Origin: Metopolophium dirhodum
Taxonomy: Eukaryota; Arthropoda; Insecta; Hemiptera; Aphididae
Assembly: GCF_019925205.1 (NCBI RefSeq)
Contig: NC_083568.1
Coordinates: 9,608,393 to 9,672,392 of the forward strand
Reading direction: 5' to 3'
Length of the DNA: 64,000 bases
Below, one piece after another: positions 10,550-23,200 of the stretch. The translations under genes and the position numbers were made by a program. The notes below the pieces were generated by a model. It had not been told where the DNA came from and did no database searches. It saw only the letters and a list, made by a program, of their open reading frames with translations. Numbering within the stretch: position 1 is the stretch's first letter; every line of letters starts with the position of its first letter.

Positions 10550-13500
10550 CTGAGAAAATAAAAAAATAAAAAATGGAGATGATAAAATTATAAACTTAGA
10601 TGTATTAGAATTAAGGCTTTAGCAATCTGACAATTTCTAAAGTACAATATGAGCACGTGACTGTCGGCCATTGTGCTGTTTATACTTATAATATAGTATT
10701 ATATAACAACTACTAACACTATTTCTTTTTCTTCTCAGCAGCGAATCTTTTTTTATTATTCTTTACATTAGCGTTGATGTATAAATACGATATAAAAATA
10801 ATACATATTTAATAATTTATATACTCATTCCATTGATGAAAATAATTTGATGTTTGCATACTGTACACTCGACATCCCCGTGGACGTGTACCTACAACTT
10901 ATACTGGATGTGCCTATTTACATATGGAATAATATTTATTTTTCCTTACAGTCTGTTTGCTGTTTGCACTTTATAAATATTCAAAGTTAAATCAACGACG
11001 CGTCCTTTTTCGACATCTTAAATTCAATTCGTATAAACTCTCAACTATATTGGTCAATAAATGAATATAAATACGTATATATTATATGGAAGTGTCTAAA
11101 AATGAGTCGACTATATAATATTTAAATGTGAACATTTTTTTTTGATTCAGAACGTACTTAATACCTACTTAATATTATAATTTCACGTGCGCAGACATTA
11201 TTGACAGGCAGTATATATAGAGACAATAGTCAATAGGTACCTATTCAACTTGAGTATTGTTCCAACAATTATTTTAGAGAGGTAATAAAATGTGTTCAAC
11301 AGCTAACCACTCTTATACTGAAAAACGTATTACCCACATAACATTATTACACACATACCCTGACTGGCTGACCATATTATATACCTGGTGACGGGTAATA
11401 ATATTATAAAAAACTCAAAACATCACTGAGACGATTTCGGTTATTTTATTTCCGATATTCTCTAAATAAAAATATGTCGCCGACGGTGTTGCAGGGTATA
11501 TGTTTCAAATGCCTCTATTTCTCTTCATATCGCGATTAAAAATAAATCGAATATTAATATTTATAAGTTTATATAATATGTCCAATATACTGTATAATAT
11601 ATGTAATGTTATATATCTAGTAAAACGTGTCACAGAAATACGTATTTGGTAGACGAACGAAATCATAAAATAAAATTATATGAAATACTTATCACCGTTA
11701 TAACATGATATTAATATTGTTGTATAATATCGTAGTAGGTACTTGACATTTAATGCCAACACATTTTTCAAAAACTATAACGTAATATAGTATTATATTA
11801 TCAACCCCGATTGACAACACTTGCTAAACATATATTTGAATAAAATCAAATGAGCCAATAGTCGATATCAAATCATTTTTCTAGTTTATTCATCGTTAAA
11901 AAATAATAGGATGATACTACTCATACCCGTAATATAGATTTTTAGTATATTATTTGAGATTTATGTTTTTCGTTTTAAAAATATTGTACTTTATATGAAA
12001 AAATTCACTTTATTAAGAAATTAGTTTTTTGTCACATTCGCGTAATATTAAATTGACGAAGACATCGTAAGACAGCAGACACTAAGATATCACATATTAT
12101 ACCGTGAAAATCAACCAGAAACACGAAAAAAGTTGTTCGAGAGGTTCGCTCGCGTTTTGGGCCGAAACGCAAACACCGCAAATAACGCGAGCACTAATCC
12201 TCCAACAAGAGGGTAGGTACGTTATTATTAGCAGAGGCTTAGACACTCTCCTCTCCCCACAGACACCTCCTCAACCACCACGACCACCACCGATAGAGGA
12301 GAAGACGTCTTTCGGTCTCTTCCGATTTAACGACGGCGGCGTTATTGTTGATACAGGCTTCACTGTAATTTGTTGCACGAGCCCATTGGCTAAATAAACT
12401 ACGTGTACATTATACATCCGTACTATATAACAACACTTGACCGCGACGTCTTGGAGCCGCGTCACGTCGTCCGTCCAGCACATTAAACATTGACAGTTTG
12501 CATGCATAAATCTATTTATCATCCGCGATCGTCTTAAACTTCGCCACAAACTCCAAGACTGTCGCCAAGTTCGACGCCCTGCAGGTAGTTGCCACGCTCG
12601 TAAATTAAACATTATACATGTTAGTTGCAGTGTTTGGACTTATCTAGATGAATATCTAGATAATGATTTGTTCATATTTTATCTTATCTAGATAAATAGT
12701 TACAAGGTATTTAAACGTTCATCTTAGATAATTTTTTTACTCATATAAATTTACGGTCACACTGCAATACTCTGCATTGTATTTAGTATTTTAGTATTAG
12801 TATTCAATTTATTCGTGCTCGGATGTGACGTGTAAAAAGAAATCTAATAAAATGCGTATTCTTTTGAAGATTTAGTTTCTATAAAACGGTTTTAGTTTAT
12901 TGACTTCTTTTATAATACTTATATGATTTTACTTGCAGTTGAGCATGCGTTTAATGCACTTTAATTAATTAACATTTTTTTCTATTCATATTATAAATGA
13001 TAATATCCCTGTAAATTAGGTCGATTTGTATGGATTCAAATTTAACTATATTATACTTATTACAAATACGATATTGTAAATGTAAGTACCTATACTTGTA
13101 TTTTGTAATAACAATAGTAATTGCCTTATTATAAAAATGTAGAAGAGAACTTTTAAAATAAATTTTTTTAATACAGTACAAAAACTACTGGGGATTTAAA
13201 TGAACAGTATTAATTTCATTTTATAATAAAATAGTTCTAAGATTGTAAGATTATAGCTCTTCGTGAAGTATAGAACATTTTAAATACTATTAATTACTAC
13301 TTTTAAATAACTGATTATACTGTTTTAGTGTTTTACCAAATTTATTAGCAATAATAGGTTGATTAATTCTACATAATATGTATCTTGTGCATCACATTTT
13401 AAAAATAACAATCAGAGTTATCTAAATAGTAAACTGTTTAATATCAATTACTATGTCATATAACTGTGTATTATAAAAATTTAAAATCCATAAAAAAAAA

Positions 13501-14477
13501 TTAAATTTCTACCTATATGTCAATCTTTGACTTGTTTTTCAAGAATTTTCATTTTTTAATACAAACATTTCAAATACGCTTATAGAACTGATGAATTTCA
13601 GACATCGTAACACTCATAAACTTTAGCCACTTTTATGAGTTTGAATAACCTAATTCTATGAATTCTAACCATTACATAATATCAAAATTATTATAGGATA
13701 GGTTTTTTATGGTACATTTAATACACTTCTAAATCACAAGAAAATTATTAACCACTCAACTATTAGTCTTAGAATCAAGAAGGGTGAATGGATTTTTTTC
13801 ACACCAACCTTATATCATTATTAGTGATATATTATTAAATAGATTATAAAACAGTTAATATACCAGTTACGGTCGAGTGTAGACTTCAGTAGAGGGTGCT
13901 TCGTACAAGCATTTTATATAGCACAATCGATCAATGTATGTAAGACTAAAAAGACGTTAGACTTATAATATTATCATATTCGTATACAATAGTGTTATGA
14001 GAATGATCGCCAAAGATGTCAGAAGGTCATTAATCAATATTATGTCATTTTCAGAAAGCAAATTGGTTAAGTCCAGCACAAATCTCGAGTGTCGTTTTAC
14101 GACAAATTGTCCACCCAAGATACGCACGGAATAGCAAAGCAAAGCATACATGTGATACGCGTTATCGTAGGAAATTTGCTTCTTTTAGCGTCGACTGATA
14201 AATAGTGTGTAATACGAGTCGGGAAACTGATACAATTTACTGTACAAGTACAGTGTACACAATATATAATTAAGTTACTCTACATGTGTATAATTGTAAT
14301 ATAAATTGATTTGTGTTCTATAATATTGCAATAGAGACTTCGATGCCGCATGTCCATATCACATGTGCTGAAACACTATAATATAATATTCGAATTTCAC
14401 AAGGTGTTAGGTGATAACTTAAATCTTAAGACAACAATTTTATCAAATTACATAATTTTAGGTAGTTTATTATAACT
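10550..14477. other. Gene-poor AT-rich stretch
   Basis: This may be 5' intron of the minus-strand RRM gene or intergenic DNA. A moderately GC-rich patch at 12100-12610 has open frames on both strands (12104-12397 plus, 12271-12612 minus) that overlap and resemble nothing known. TATCTAGATAA-type palindromic words recur around 12645-12700 and again near 31540. No gene is supported. Confidence 0.45.
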
Positions 14478-14643
14478 GTGTTTTTTGAAAAATTGAATAA
14501 TATTTTTTATAATATCTTAGTATTAATTACAATATTATTATTATTTTGTATGCAAAAGGTGGTTATTATAGGTCCCAAATATTTTTACAGTTCCCTCAAT
14601 ATTTTAGTGTATTCGTATTTTAGTGTAAACGTTTTCTTCAAAG

Positions 14644-14771
14644 AGACACCAATAATCAAACCTAACCCAGAACGAGTATCTATGCTGCATGACTGTTCTT
14701 CAGATTTATCAAAGGATGACGATATATTGGAAATGTATAATTTTGAAGACAGACAATCTGGGTTAAAATAA
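14644..14771 (+). CDS. Weak candidate: terminal coding exon of an unrecognised gene
   Basis: The reading frame ends in a hydrophilic, coding-like stretch with IIKPNPERVSMLHD and DDDILEMYNFEDRQSGLK, then TAA at 14769-14771. The stop overlaps an AATAAA at 14768-14773. A possible acceptor (TTCTTCAAAG) ends at 14643. Upstream, the frame (from 14478) is hydrophobic and looks like AT-rich noise. I recognise no family. It could be a small gene end, a transposase remnant or chance. Confidence 0.2.
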
Positions 14772-14779
14772 AATTGTCA

Positions 14780-15939
14780 TGTTTTTATTGATCAAAAAAA
14801 TATTGGTACCTCCTATCTACCTATATATATTTTTATCAATGTAAATATTTTATATTATTCATAATTTATTATTGTTATAATATATACACCGGTCTTGCAA
14901 TAATATGTAAGCTCAGTGGAATATTGGTGTACGGAAAATGTTCACATCTATTAATAATATAAAGAATGGATAAATATGAGGGGTAGCGGTATAGTGCCTC
15001 CTCTACAAATTTATCCCATTATATTATAATATGCCGAATGGTCCGTGTACGCTCGTGGACCGACCGAAACGATGCGCAGATTAATATAATAAAATCATCT
15101 CACGTAATTTACGACGTGCGAGCGGGATTGCAAGGAAAAATAATAATATAATATATCGCGTAAGACGGTAATATTGTAATGTTGTCGTGAAAATTCGAAC
15201 AATCGGATTTAGGAGGTGAAAAAACAAATAAATAATATAACCGGTACGCAGCCGAGGAAGACCGCTGTTTTCTGCTGGTGCGGCGGACGGCACATCGCGA
15301 CGACTGTATATAGACGACGAGGGGTGGGCTCATATTTTTTTTCCTGCCCGCGGCGCGTCCGGAATTTTCCAGTCGACCGCCGGCGGACGTCTTGGAACGC
15401 GCGCATTCCGTTTAAATTAAAACGGTCCGTCGCACCCACCACCCCCTCCCCCTCCCCTCCCCTGCAGGAGACGGCACCTGAAAACGCGCGCGGCCGGCAA
15501 TCTTGGCGAGAATAATAATAATACATTATAAAATAAAATAATGTGTACGCTCGTACGTATCGCAATTACGCCGAACGCAGCGGCAGCAGTCGTCGTCGTC
15601 ATCCCGTGCAGAGTTGAGCTTAAAACAATTACGCATTTTAAACGAACCGTTTCGGCGGGCACGGAGTTTAAAATATAATATTATGGTACCGTGGCTTACG
15701 GATTACTGACTCGTTGTCTATGTGGAGGAGTATGCACTCGGAAAATAATAATAATATGTTCTTTAACAGGTGAACAGAAAGCACAGGAACGTTGAGTAAA
15801 ATATTTATGTAAATATATACATATATTATATTTTAATTATGATCATAGTATACTGCAGTTTAGATCGCGAAGAGGGTATTGCATAGCAGCTGCACTCAAC
15901 TCTGTACGTTTTAATTTTTTTTTTGTAGATTTACTACAT
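14780..15939. other. Non-coding stretch with CpG-rich patch (about 15230-15620)
   Basis: The patch is CpG-rich (GCGGCGCG, CCGCCGGCGG) and open in several frames on both strands (15209-15565 minus, 15216-15515 plus, 15417-15662 minus), which indicates composition rather than coding. It could be a promoter or 5' untranslated exon, for example of the minus-strand RRM gene. No direct evidence decides this. Confidence 0.35.
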
Positions 15940-16340
15940 ATATGTAAAAACTGGAAAAATCTTACAAAAAATTAGAGACAACTATGTAACTCAGTATTCA
16001 CAACTTCACTTTCTCCGCCCAATTCGTAAGTCCAAACTCAGTCTCAAAAACAAAATGCTCATCTATAAAGATATTATAGCTTGGTCATACAGAATCCAAA
16101 TCTGGGGCCATTCAAAACAGTCCAACATTCGCTTCTGGAAGCATTTCAGGTGACTAGTTTACGACTAATTACTGGATGCCTGTGGTGTCTCTAACCAAAA
16201 ATAATACATTTATTTATAATACATTTTACAATAAACTTATTAATCGCCAAAATCCTCTTATCTCTCAAATGTCCATCTCAACTATTCCAGGAACTCCCGC
16301 TCAAAGACTTAAAATTAGCTAATCGCAGACGCCTTAACTA
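15940..16340 (+). pseudogene. Decayed Jockey-type non-LTR retrotransposon, C-terminal reverse-transcriptase remnant
   Basis: Frame 16004-16150 reads LRPIRKSKLSLKNKMLIYKD and then WSYRIQIWGHSKQSNI, ending in TGA at 16151. This matches the region just after the reverse-transcriptase domain of Jockey-superfamily elements (family pattern: SKLSL.NK.L.Y, YGIQLWG, SNI). After a frame change come FQVTSLRLITG and WCLSN, and in another frame NPLISQ and PGTPAQRLK, the usual tail of such ORF2 proteins. Several frameshifts and stops make it inactive. Upstream reverse-transcriptase catalytic motifs are missing. Confidence 0.75.
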
Positions 16341-17029
16341 ACGTAATACAATATTATGAATCACTTCTTAGAAAAAAGATAAAAAAAATTAATAGGTATT
16401 ATAAGTGTAATGTTCAGAGGGACTACTAATGGATTGCCCTAGACTCCTAGAGCGTGTCGTCCCGAACGATTTTGAAGAACGGATGAAGCCTCGTGGCGTC
16501 GACAGTTCTACCAACAATACTAATAATATAATAAGAATGGTCTATGGTATTTAATTTTATACAATATTGTGTATATAACGGAAATTATGAAGTAGATCAA
16601 AATACCATAATATTATAGGTAGCTGGTATACGTAAACGACCTACAGATTCGTTTATATATTTGGGATTATGTTTTTTAGCCAACCCGCAACCATATAATA
16701 TTGGCGGACGAACGTCAAAGAATTTCTATAAACTATACATTTTACAATATTATATTTAAAACCTTATCGAGGTACAGTATACTTTAATCAACAATATAAA
16801 TGACAACTCAAACATTTTGTAAAAATAATTTCAAGAGTGGATAATGGATATAGCATGTTTCAGTATTTTTTGACACATATTATTATGATAAAACTAATGA
16901 TTATATTATTGATGTAACGTTTAGTTATATATTAAAAACATTTTTTTTTTTCAAAAGTTTTAATACTAAACTATAAAGAATTAAAAACGAGAGCCTCTAA
17001 TAAAACTTTATTTACACGACCCCATGATT
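16341..17029. other. Non-coding stretch
   Basis: AT-rich DNA with no supported gene. The segment 16400-16510 could still belong to the tail of the retrotransposon fragment, but I recognise no motif in it. Confidence 0.4.
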
Positions 17030-18039
17030 CAGTGGCGTTTACCAGAGGAGATGGAGTGATTTCGTGATATTATTCCCCCTCCCCAACTATCTAGGTTACT
17101 TATCTACTTACTATACGTATATGACGATTTACATAGTTTAAAACAACAAGGCGCAGTAGTTTGATATTCGAATTGCGTTTATTATTTAATGTTGATTTTT
17201 CATGATTTGAATTATTTAATCTTTAAACAAATTGTGTTTAAATTTAATATATTAATAAACAAATTATTATCTGCAATTTCATTGTTTAGGTACCAATATA
17301 ATTGTGTACTAATATTATTTATGAGAAATAGATTTCCAATGCGTATAAATATATACAATTTACAAAATATCCTATGGTGGAATACGAGTATACAATACTG
17401 ATTGTGCATGCAAGTTTTGGAGTAGGTAGGTAGCACTTTAATTGCGAACACCATTTCTCTGTACAATATACATGGTGACTGTTCATGCATGATCGCCACT
17501 CCTTTTATCCATTAATAATGAATTTATTCAAATTCTGAATTTTGGAAAATATAAAATAGATTTAATATTTAATAGTTTATGTAGAATACAGCACGTGTTT
17601 AGAAATCATAAAATCCTAATATCATATAAACATGACTAACAAGGTATTATTGTCAAATCATCAAAGCCTTTATTTCTACAAACCTATAAATTATCATGGA
17701 TTATTATAATTTAGAAACTACACGTTCGAATATTTTAAATTAAACACATGAAAATAAAAAAAAAATACCCGCTTAACAATTTGCAATAAAAATATGTGGT
17801 TCTTATTTGAAAAAAGAAGTTTGTATCGCCACAGGTCTTTTTATGTGTCATAAAACTATGAGTGTTTTAAAAAATATTCTTGAGATAGCTATATTAAAAT
17901 TTCTAAAATTCGAAATTCAAATAAATTCAACATAGTAAAAAATGAGCGGCGAACATGATTGGTGAATCACCCTGTATATGCAATGATAATATTATATACA
18001 TGACACATCCCTTAAAAAAAACACCTGGTTACGCCACTG
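17030..18039. mobile_element. hAT-like inverted-repeat element interrupted by a nested MITE
   Basis: The left end is CAGTGGCGTTTACCAG and the right end, reverse-complemented, CAGTGGCGTAACCAGG. CAGTGGCG-type ends are common among insect hAT-like elements. The outer element is about 1.0 kb, of which about 0.5 kb is the nested copy at 17469-17976. I do not see a clean 8-bp target duplication (CCATGATT against CCTCACAT), so pairing of the two ends is inferred. It has no transposase. Confidence 0.45.
17469..17976. mobile_element. TA-flanked inverted-repeat element (CAGGGTGATTCA-type family), nested copy
   Basis: The right end, reverse-complemented, is CAGGGTGATTCACCAATC then ATGTTCGCCGCTC. The left end is CATGGTGACTGTTCATGC then ATGATCGCCACTC. 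Both are next to TA. The inside carries the family word GCTTAACAATTTGCAATAAA (17772-17791) shared with the copies at 27477, 28889 and 43158. It is about 508 bp and non-coding. Confidence 0.75.
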
Positions 18040-19889
18040 CCTCACATCAACAAAAACAACCATGATCAATAATAATGCTCACGAAATTATGTTTCGTTTA
18101 AAATATATGATATTATTATTATATTATTTATTCATTTCGTTGCAATGCGTCTAGTGAAGCGCATTTAATATTCTCGGATTGTTTAGAAAACTTTTTATTT
18201 TTTATCTAGACAAATTATAACACACCCTTAATAGAACGTATTGATTTTGAACATTCCGAGCTCTTCGTGTTCAACCTTGACAGATGACGTGCAAAACGAA
18301 TAGCTTCTGAATATTCTCCACGCAGTAATAATTACGGTCGCTTTCTTTATCTCTCATATTTTTTCTTTGTGTGTATACAACTATAAATAATAATACTCAT
18401 AATAATTTCCGTTTTGGTTTGGAGGAAATCTTCAAAATTATCTTTAATTAAATACCCTTACACATAAATACATAGTAAAATTAATATAATTGCGAATAAA
18501 CATTATGACGACGGTACAATTCGTACTTGAACATTTGAACAAACGCCCAACAGAAAAATCAATTGTTAAATCTAATTTTAATAGAAAGTAAAATAGTATG
18601 CATATATTATAGATACCCACTTCATATATATATATAACGATTTATTACTTCTCTAAGAGCGATTTAAAAAAGAGTTTTTTTTCCGTCGTTGTACTATTTG
18701 ATATAATTTAAATAAATTATATACGAGTAGGTATTATGGCTTAAAAATACTTATTTTTTACCCCCTCGTAAATCCTTAAAAATTAACTTTTATGCGTGCG
18801 CGATAGTGGCTTTTTAACGAAATCTCCCCGGGAATAATAACAATTTTAAAATTATACTATGATGATTATTTTATCATTTATTTCGTCAGTTCATTTTCAG
18901 GTTGATATTTGAAGAAAAAAAAGTTACCCTCGACTGTAATTTATTTTTTAACTAGTTATTTACTCGAGAGGCGCTGTGTATAATATTATGTATAATACAA
19001 CTGCAGCATAATAATAATATATACCTATTAGGAACTGCAACATAATGGGTAGCCGGCGAGCAGTGTATGTCGTATAATAATATAGTTTTATTTCCGACGG
19101 AAAATTAAATTTCTTCGTGAAAATACACCTACCGCGGCGATGGACTTAATTCAATACACCACGCGCGGGAGAAGGTCGACATCGGAAAACTAACTGAATT
19201 CAACCACGCCGGTTTACTAAACAATATATAATAATATAATTTGCTTACGCTGTACCCGTTCAAAGAACTGCACGCTGCAAACGCACAATATTATGTATAG
19301 TTATACACATGTACGGAAAATGATGCCATATAGACGGGAAAACGTATACCCTTCAGGAAATACCTAATATAATATATGATAGTCTTGAGTGTAATAACCA
19401 GCGGAGGAGTTTTCATAAAATTGGTTTAGTGCACAATAATAATCAAGACGCGAACGTGGCTGTCCGCACACAATAATAACACACGATAATAATTATTATG
19501 ATTTTAAACATTTTTCCCGAGTATAATAATAATATGTCGTACTTACTCGTGGTATACGATGATGTTGGAAGTACACACACATTAATAATGACCGTTCTGC
19601 TCGAACCGAAAGTCAATTGTTTGTAAGGCAATATCAATCACAATCCCCCACATAATAAAATAGAAAATTGTACGAGTTCTATTATTATATATTATTTTTG
19701 TTTTCTCAATACCTACGTTTTTCATTCCTTACGATTTTCCACAAATACGAGTATATTAATTTTAATTATTTTTTGTGTTTATTAATAAGTACAACAATTT
19801 GGGCTCAGAACAGACATTTTTTAATTAATAGTACAAACAAAAAATAAAATTCATAACAAAAATAATATATTAATATATATGCTATTAAA
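18040..19889. other. Gene-poor stretch
   Basis: AT-rich DNA with short CpG-richer patches at 19090-19220. No coding, RNA or mobile feature is supported. The small minus-strand frame at 19443-19637 is not credible as a gene. Confidence 0.4.
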
Positions 19890-20257
19890 TTCAATTTCAA
19901 AACAACATTTTTGAAATTAATTACATTTCTTACTGTTTTTATCGTCATATATTATTTTAATTTCTTACTTTTTTGAACAACTGCGTGTACATTTAAATAT
20001 CATATGCTCTGAAACAGAACATTTTTTTGAGCACTTGGATATAAAAGAAAAATCGAATTTTAAATGAGTATAGACTATTTCTACTTAGTTCTAACTAATT
20101 AAGTACTTGTTCGAAGTTAGATTTTTATATATTGAAATTATGGGAAAATTAATTTTCAAAAATAACGTTTTGTATTGGTGTTTAAAAAAATTAAAACATT
20201 TTTAAAAACGTCAAAACTTTTTGATAAAACGAAAGTGTTCAAACGAATCACCCTGTA
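19890..20257. mobile_element. Partial inverted-repeat element (CAGGGTGATTCA-type family), right end
   Basis: It ends in GAATCACCCTGTA at 20245-20257. The inside aligns by eye with the element at 26345: ACATTTTTGAAATTAATTAC followed by TTTCTTACTGTTTTTATCGT, against CATTTTTGGGAAAAATTATA followed by TTGCTTACTATTTTATATCG. The left terminus was not found and is probably lost or diverged. Confidence 0.55.
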
Positions 20258-23200
20258 AGCTTAGTGTGTTTAATATATTGTCCGACCCTGCACTACGTCT
20301 GTAGTGTTATGACGTTATGTTTTTCAACATTTTAATCACAAGGCACTAATACTATTATACCGTTGCAGTGTCTAATGTATCCTATGGAAAAATCGATAAT
20401 TATTACGTGTTCCGGACGTCTGCCGTGGGGCTTCAGCCGATGATGCACTCGCCCCTGCAGGGCACTCCCTCTCGCACGTACACGTATTATACACATATTT
20501 TTTGCCACCCTCCACGCAGCACACGTACGATTACGCAATTGCTACGAATTCATCAAGAGACCTACACACCGACCCGAGCGTTTCAACCGATTTCCACTCG
20601 CAGATTTTTTTATTCAAACTAATATCCGGTCCGAGTAATATTGTTATATAACTATAACATCGTTTCGTATTATAGCCATAGGTATTATTATTATCATCGT
20701 CATCATCATCGTCTATCTATAATATATTATGTTTATATTATGAAGGAAAATGTATAAAAATGAATGTGTTTTTGTTTGTACTCTATACAGACTCAAAAAC
20801 TACTAGATCGTTTTCAATAAAAGTTATATTATCAATGAATTCCCCGAGACTCGGAGGGTGTTCATAGCTTATTTTATCAACCCCTATAGACAGTGCCGTA
20901 AAAATCTTAGGTGCAATCGGTGCACAGCACTGGGGCCCGCCGGTTTGAAAGGCCAATAGCCGACAACAAATGTTTTTTTTTTCATTTGATTCATAATAAT
21001 TTTATATTAATCTTGTACCTATTTAATTTCATATAATGAAAATGTAAAAGCCTGGTCCGTTTTGACTTGGAATTGTTTATATAAAAATATTGGGGGCACA
21101 GCGTACACAGCTAATCACAGTTATTATTGCGTGATGGTAACTTAAATAAGAAATTGTATTTGTTTATTTATCCAAACTAAAATCTATTTAAATAACTCAG
21201 AAAAAAATAAACGGATTTATATTGTTGTTGCACCAATCTAATGATAGGTATTTCTTCCATGAAAATGATTTCATGGAAGAAATGCCTTTAATAAAGGCTA
21301 TTCCGAAAATATTGTGACACTCCCTTGCGTTTCACACATTTTTCGCGTACAGGTTCTATCCGTAATGAATTTTAACTTTAAAAACAAAACTTAAAACCAA
21401 ATTCTTATGAACACAGTTATTATTACAATGATTAGTTTTATGATTTATGCTTTCATAATTTGAAAATATTTTTGACGAATATCAATTTTAATAACGATAT
21501 TGGATTTACGTTGCTTAATCGTTGAATCTATCTTCAAATTGTTGCGTTTACATCAAAATATGTTCAGAATAAATAAGAAGTGGAAATCATAAAAGTAAGT
21601 TTAATTGTGATTTAATTATATATATTTTATATACCACCTAGGTATTTCAGCTGAAAAAACTGAACACGATACATAGATAGATTGATTTTGATCTGGGGGA
21701 AGTCGGGTACCTTCTAGTATTTTAATAATGTAACCGTACCGTGATACCTACCTAACCGACTACATGATATTTTAATTTAATTTTAAATTTCGGAGTAAAA
21801 TCGTCAAATCCTCCAACCAAGTAAGTCATATAATATACCCATAATAGGTACCTATACGGTTTTATATATCACTGTGAAGTAGTATTTTCAAAGTATTTCA
21901 ATATCGCATATTGCATATATGTGGATTTATGTTAACAAAGGCACCGTTGGGTCATCAGCGAACTATTTTATAACTCAATTATGGTCACTCGATTTCTCTT
22001 TTGAAGCCGACGTAATACGCTTCTATGATGTAATTAACGTCTATATTTTATTTTCCTTGACTCTCGGATGTGACCATATGCACATTATAATATTGCGAAC
22101 AATTATTATTTATTATTACTACTATTATTAGTATTACTATCAGTTCGCTGAAATAAGCCTTTCATATATATATATATATATAATGTACTGTACCTATATG
22201 AGATACTAGCTATGTAACGTGACTTTGCCCGTGAAAATATGACCAAATAAATAATATAGTCCTAAATAGGTGTAAGTACCTATACCTTGGTTGTAGTCTC
22301 GTCAGTGTACCTCGCTTTGTGAATTAATTCGTCCGAAATGGACAATTCACCTGTAGACTGTAGTGGAAATTTGCTATGTTGAGGGTCAGATAGAGAAAAC
22401 AAATGGTGGGCTGACAATCTGCAGACATCCTCTCTAAGTCTACAGCGCATGGCCGATACGATCTTTCACAAAACGTGGTATGACTAATGATAATTGGCAA
22501 TATGTTGTCAAATCGCGCGTATCACGAAATCACAAAAATTATTATTTTTACTAACAAAACAAATTTCGACGATAAATACATAATATTTTATATCAATACA
22601 TTTAGCTAATATTTTAAAACAGGGTGCTGTTTTGTATCTATAGGGTGTGCTAATGACCCATATACATTAAAATATTCTATATGGAACCCTCCCTAACCGG
22701 GTAGTTGTGCCAGCGCCTATATAGACTTAACGAAATCGGATACGACTTGAGTTCGACGCGCGGCGCTTTTAAATATATTGCATATATAAAAGAACGATTT
22801 TTGTTAATTTTTAGTCCGTCGACCTTCTCGTATTTCAATAGCCGGTTCAATTGTTTTGCTATATTATATAAAGGAACAGCAGCGGTATATAATTTAAAAT
22901 AATTGTTTAGTCTAAAAATGTTGCGATCATTAATTTATTACAAATCGCTTATATATATATATGTATATACATATTATAATGATCGTCGGATATCGTCTTT
23001 GTGCTTAATGATCACGTCGAGAAAGTGTATGTCCTACGCAAACGCCGCCGCCGCTGCTTTGATATCAAACGATTATTATATACGCTGTACGCGCGCTGCG
23101 ATGGGAAAAATAAAGGGGAAAAAAGCCACTATACCGACGAATTTTCGCTCTTGCTCTACACTTAGGTACCACCTACTACCCGTTTCCCGCTCATTCTTTC

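Noticed and set aside
12615..12775. Small hAT-like element with CAGTG ends around TATCTAGATAA words
   Set aside because: The ends match over only a few bases and flanks show no target duplication.
15209..15662. Arginine/proline-rich frames on both strands
   Set aside because: Several overlapping open frames in a CpG-rich patch indicate composition; no family resemblance.
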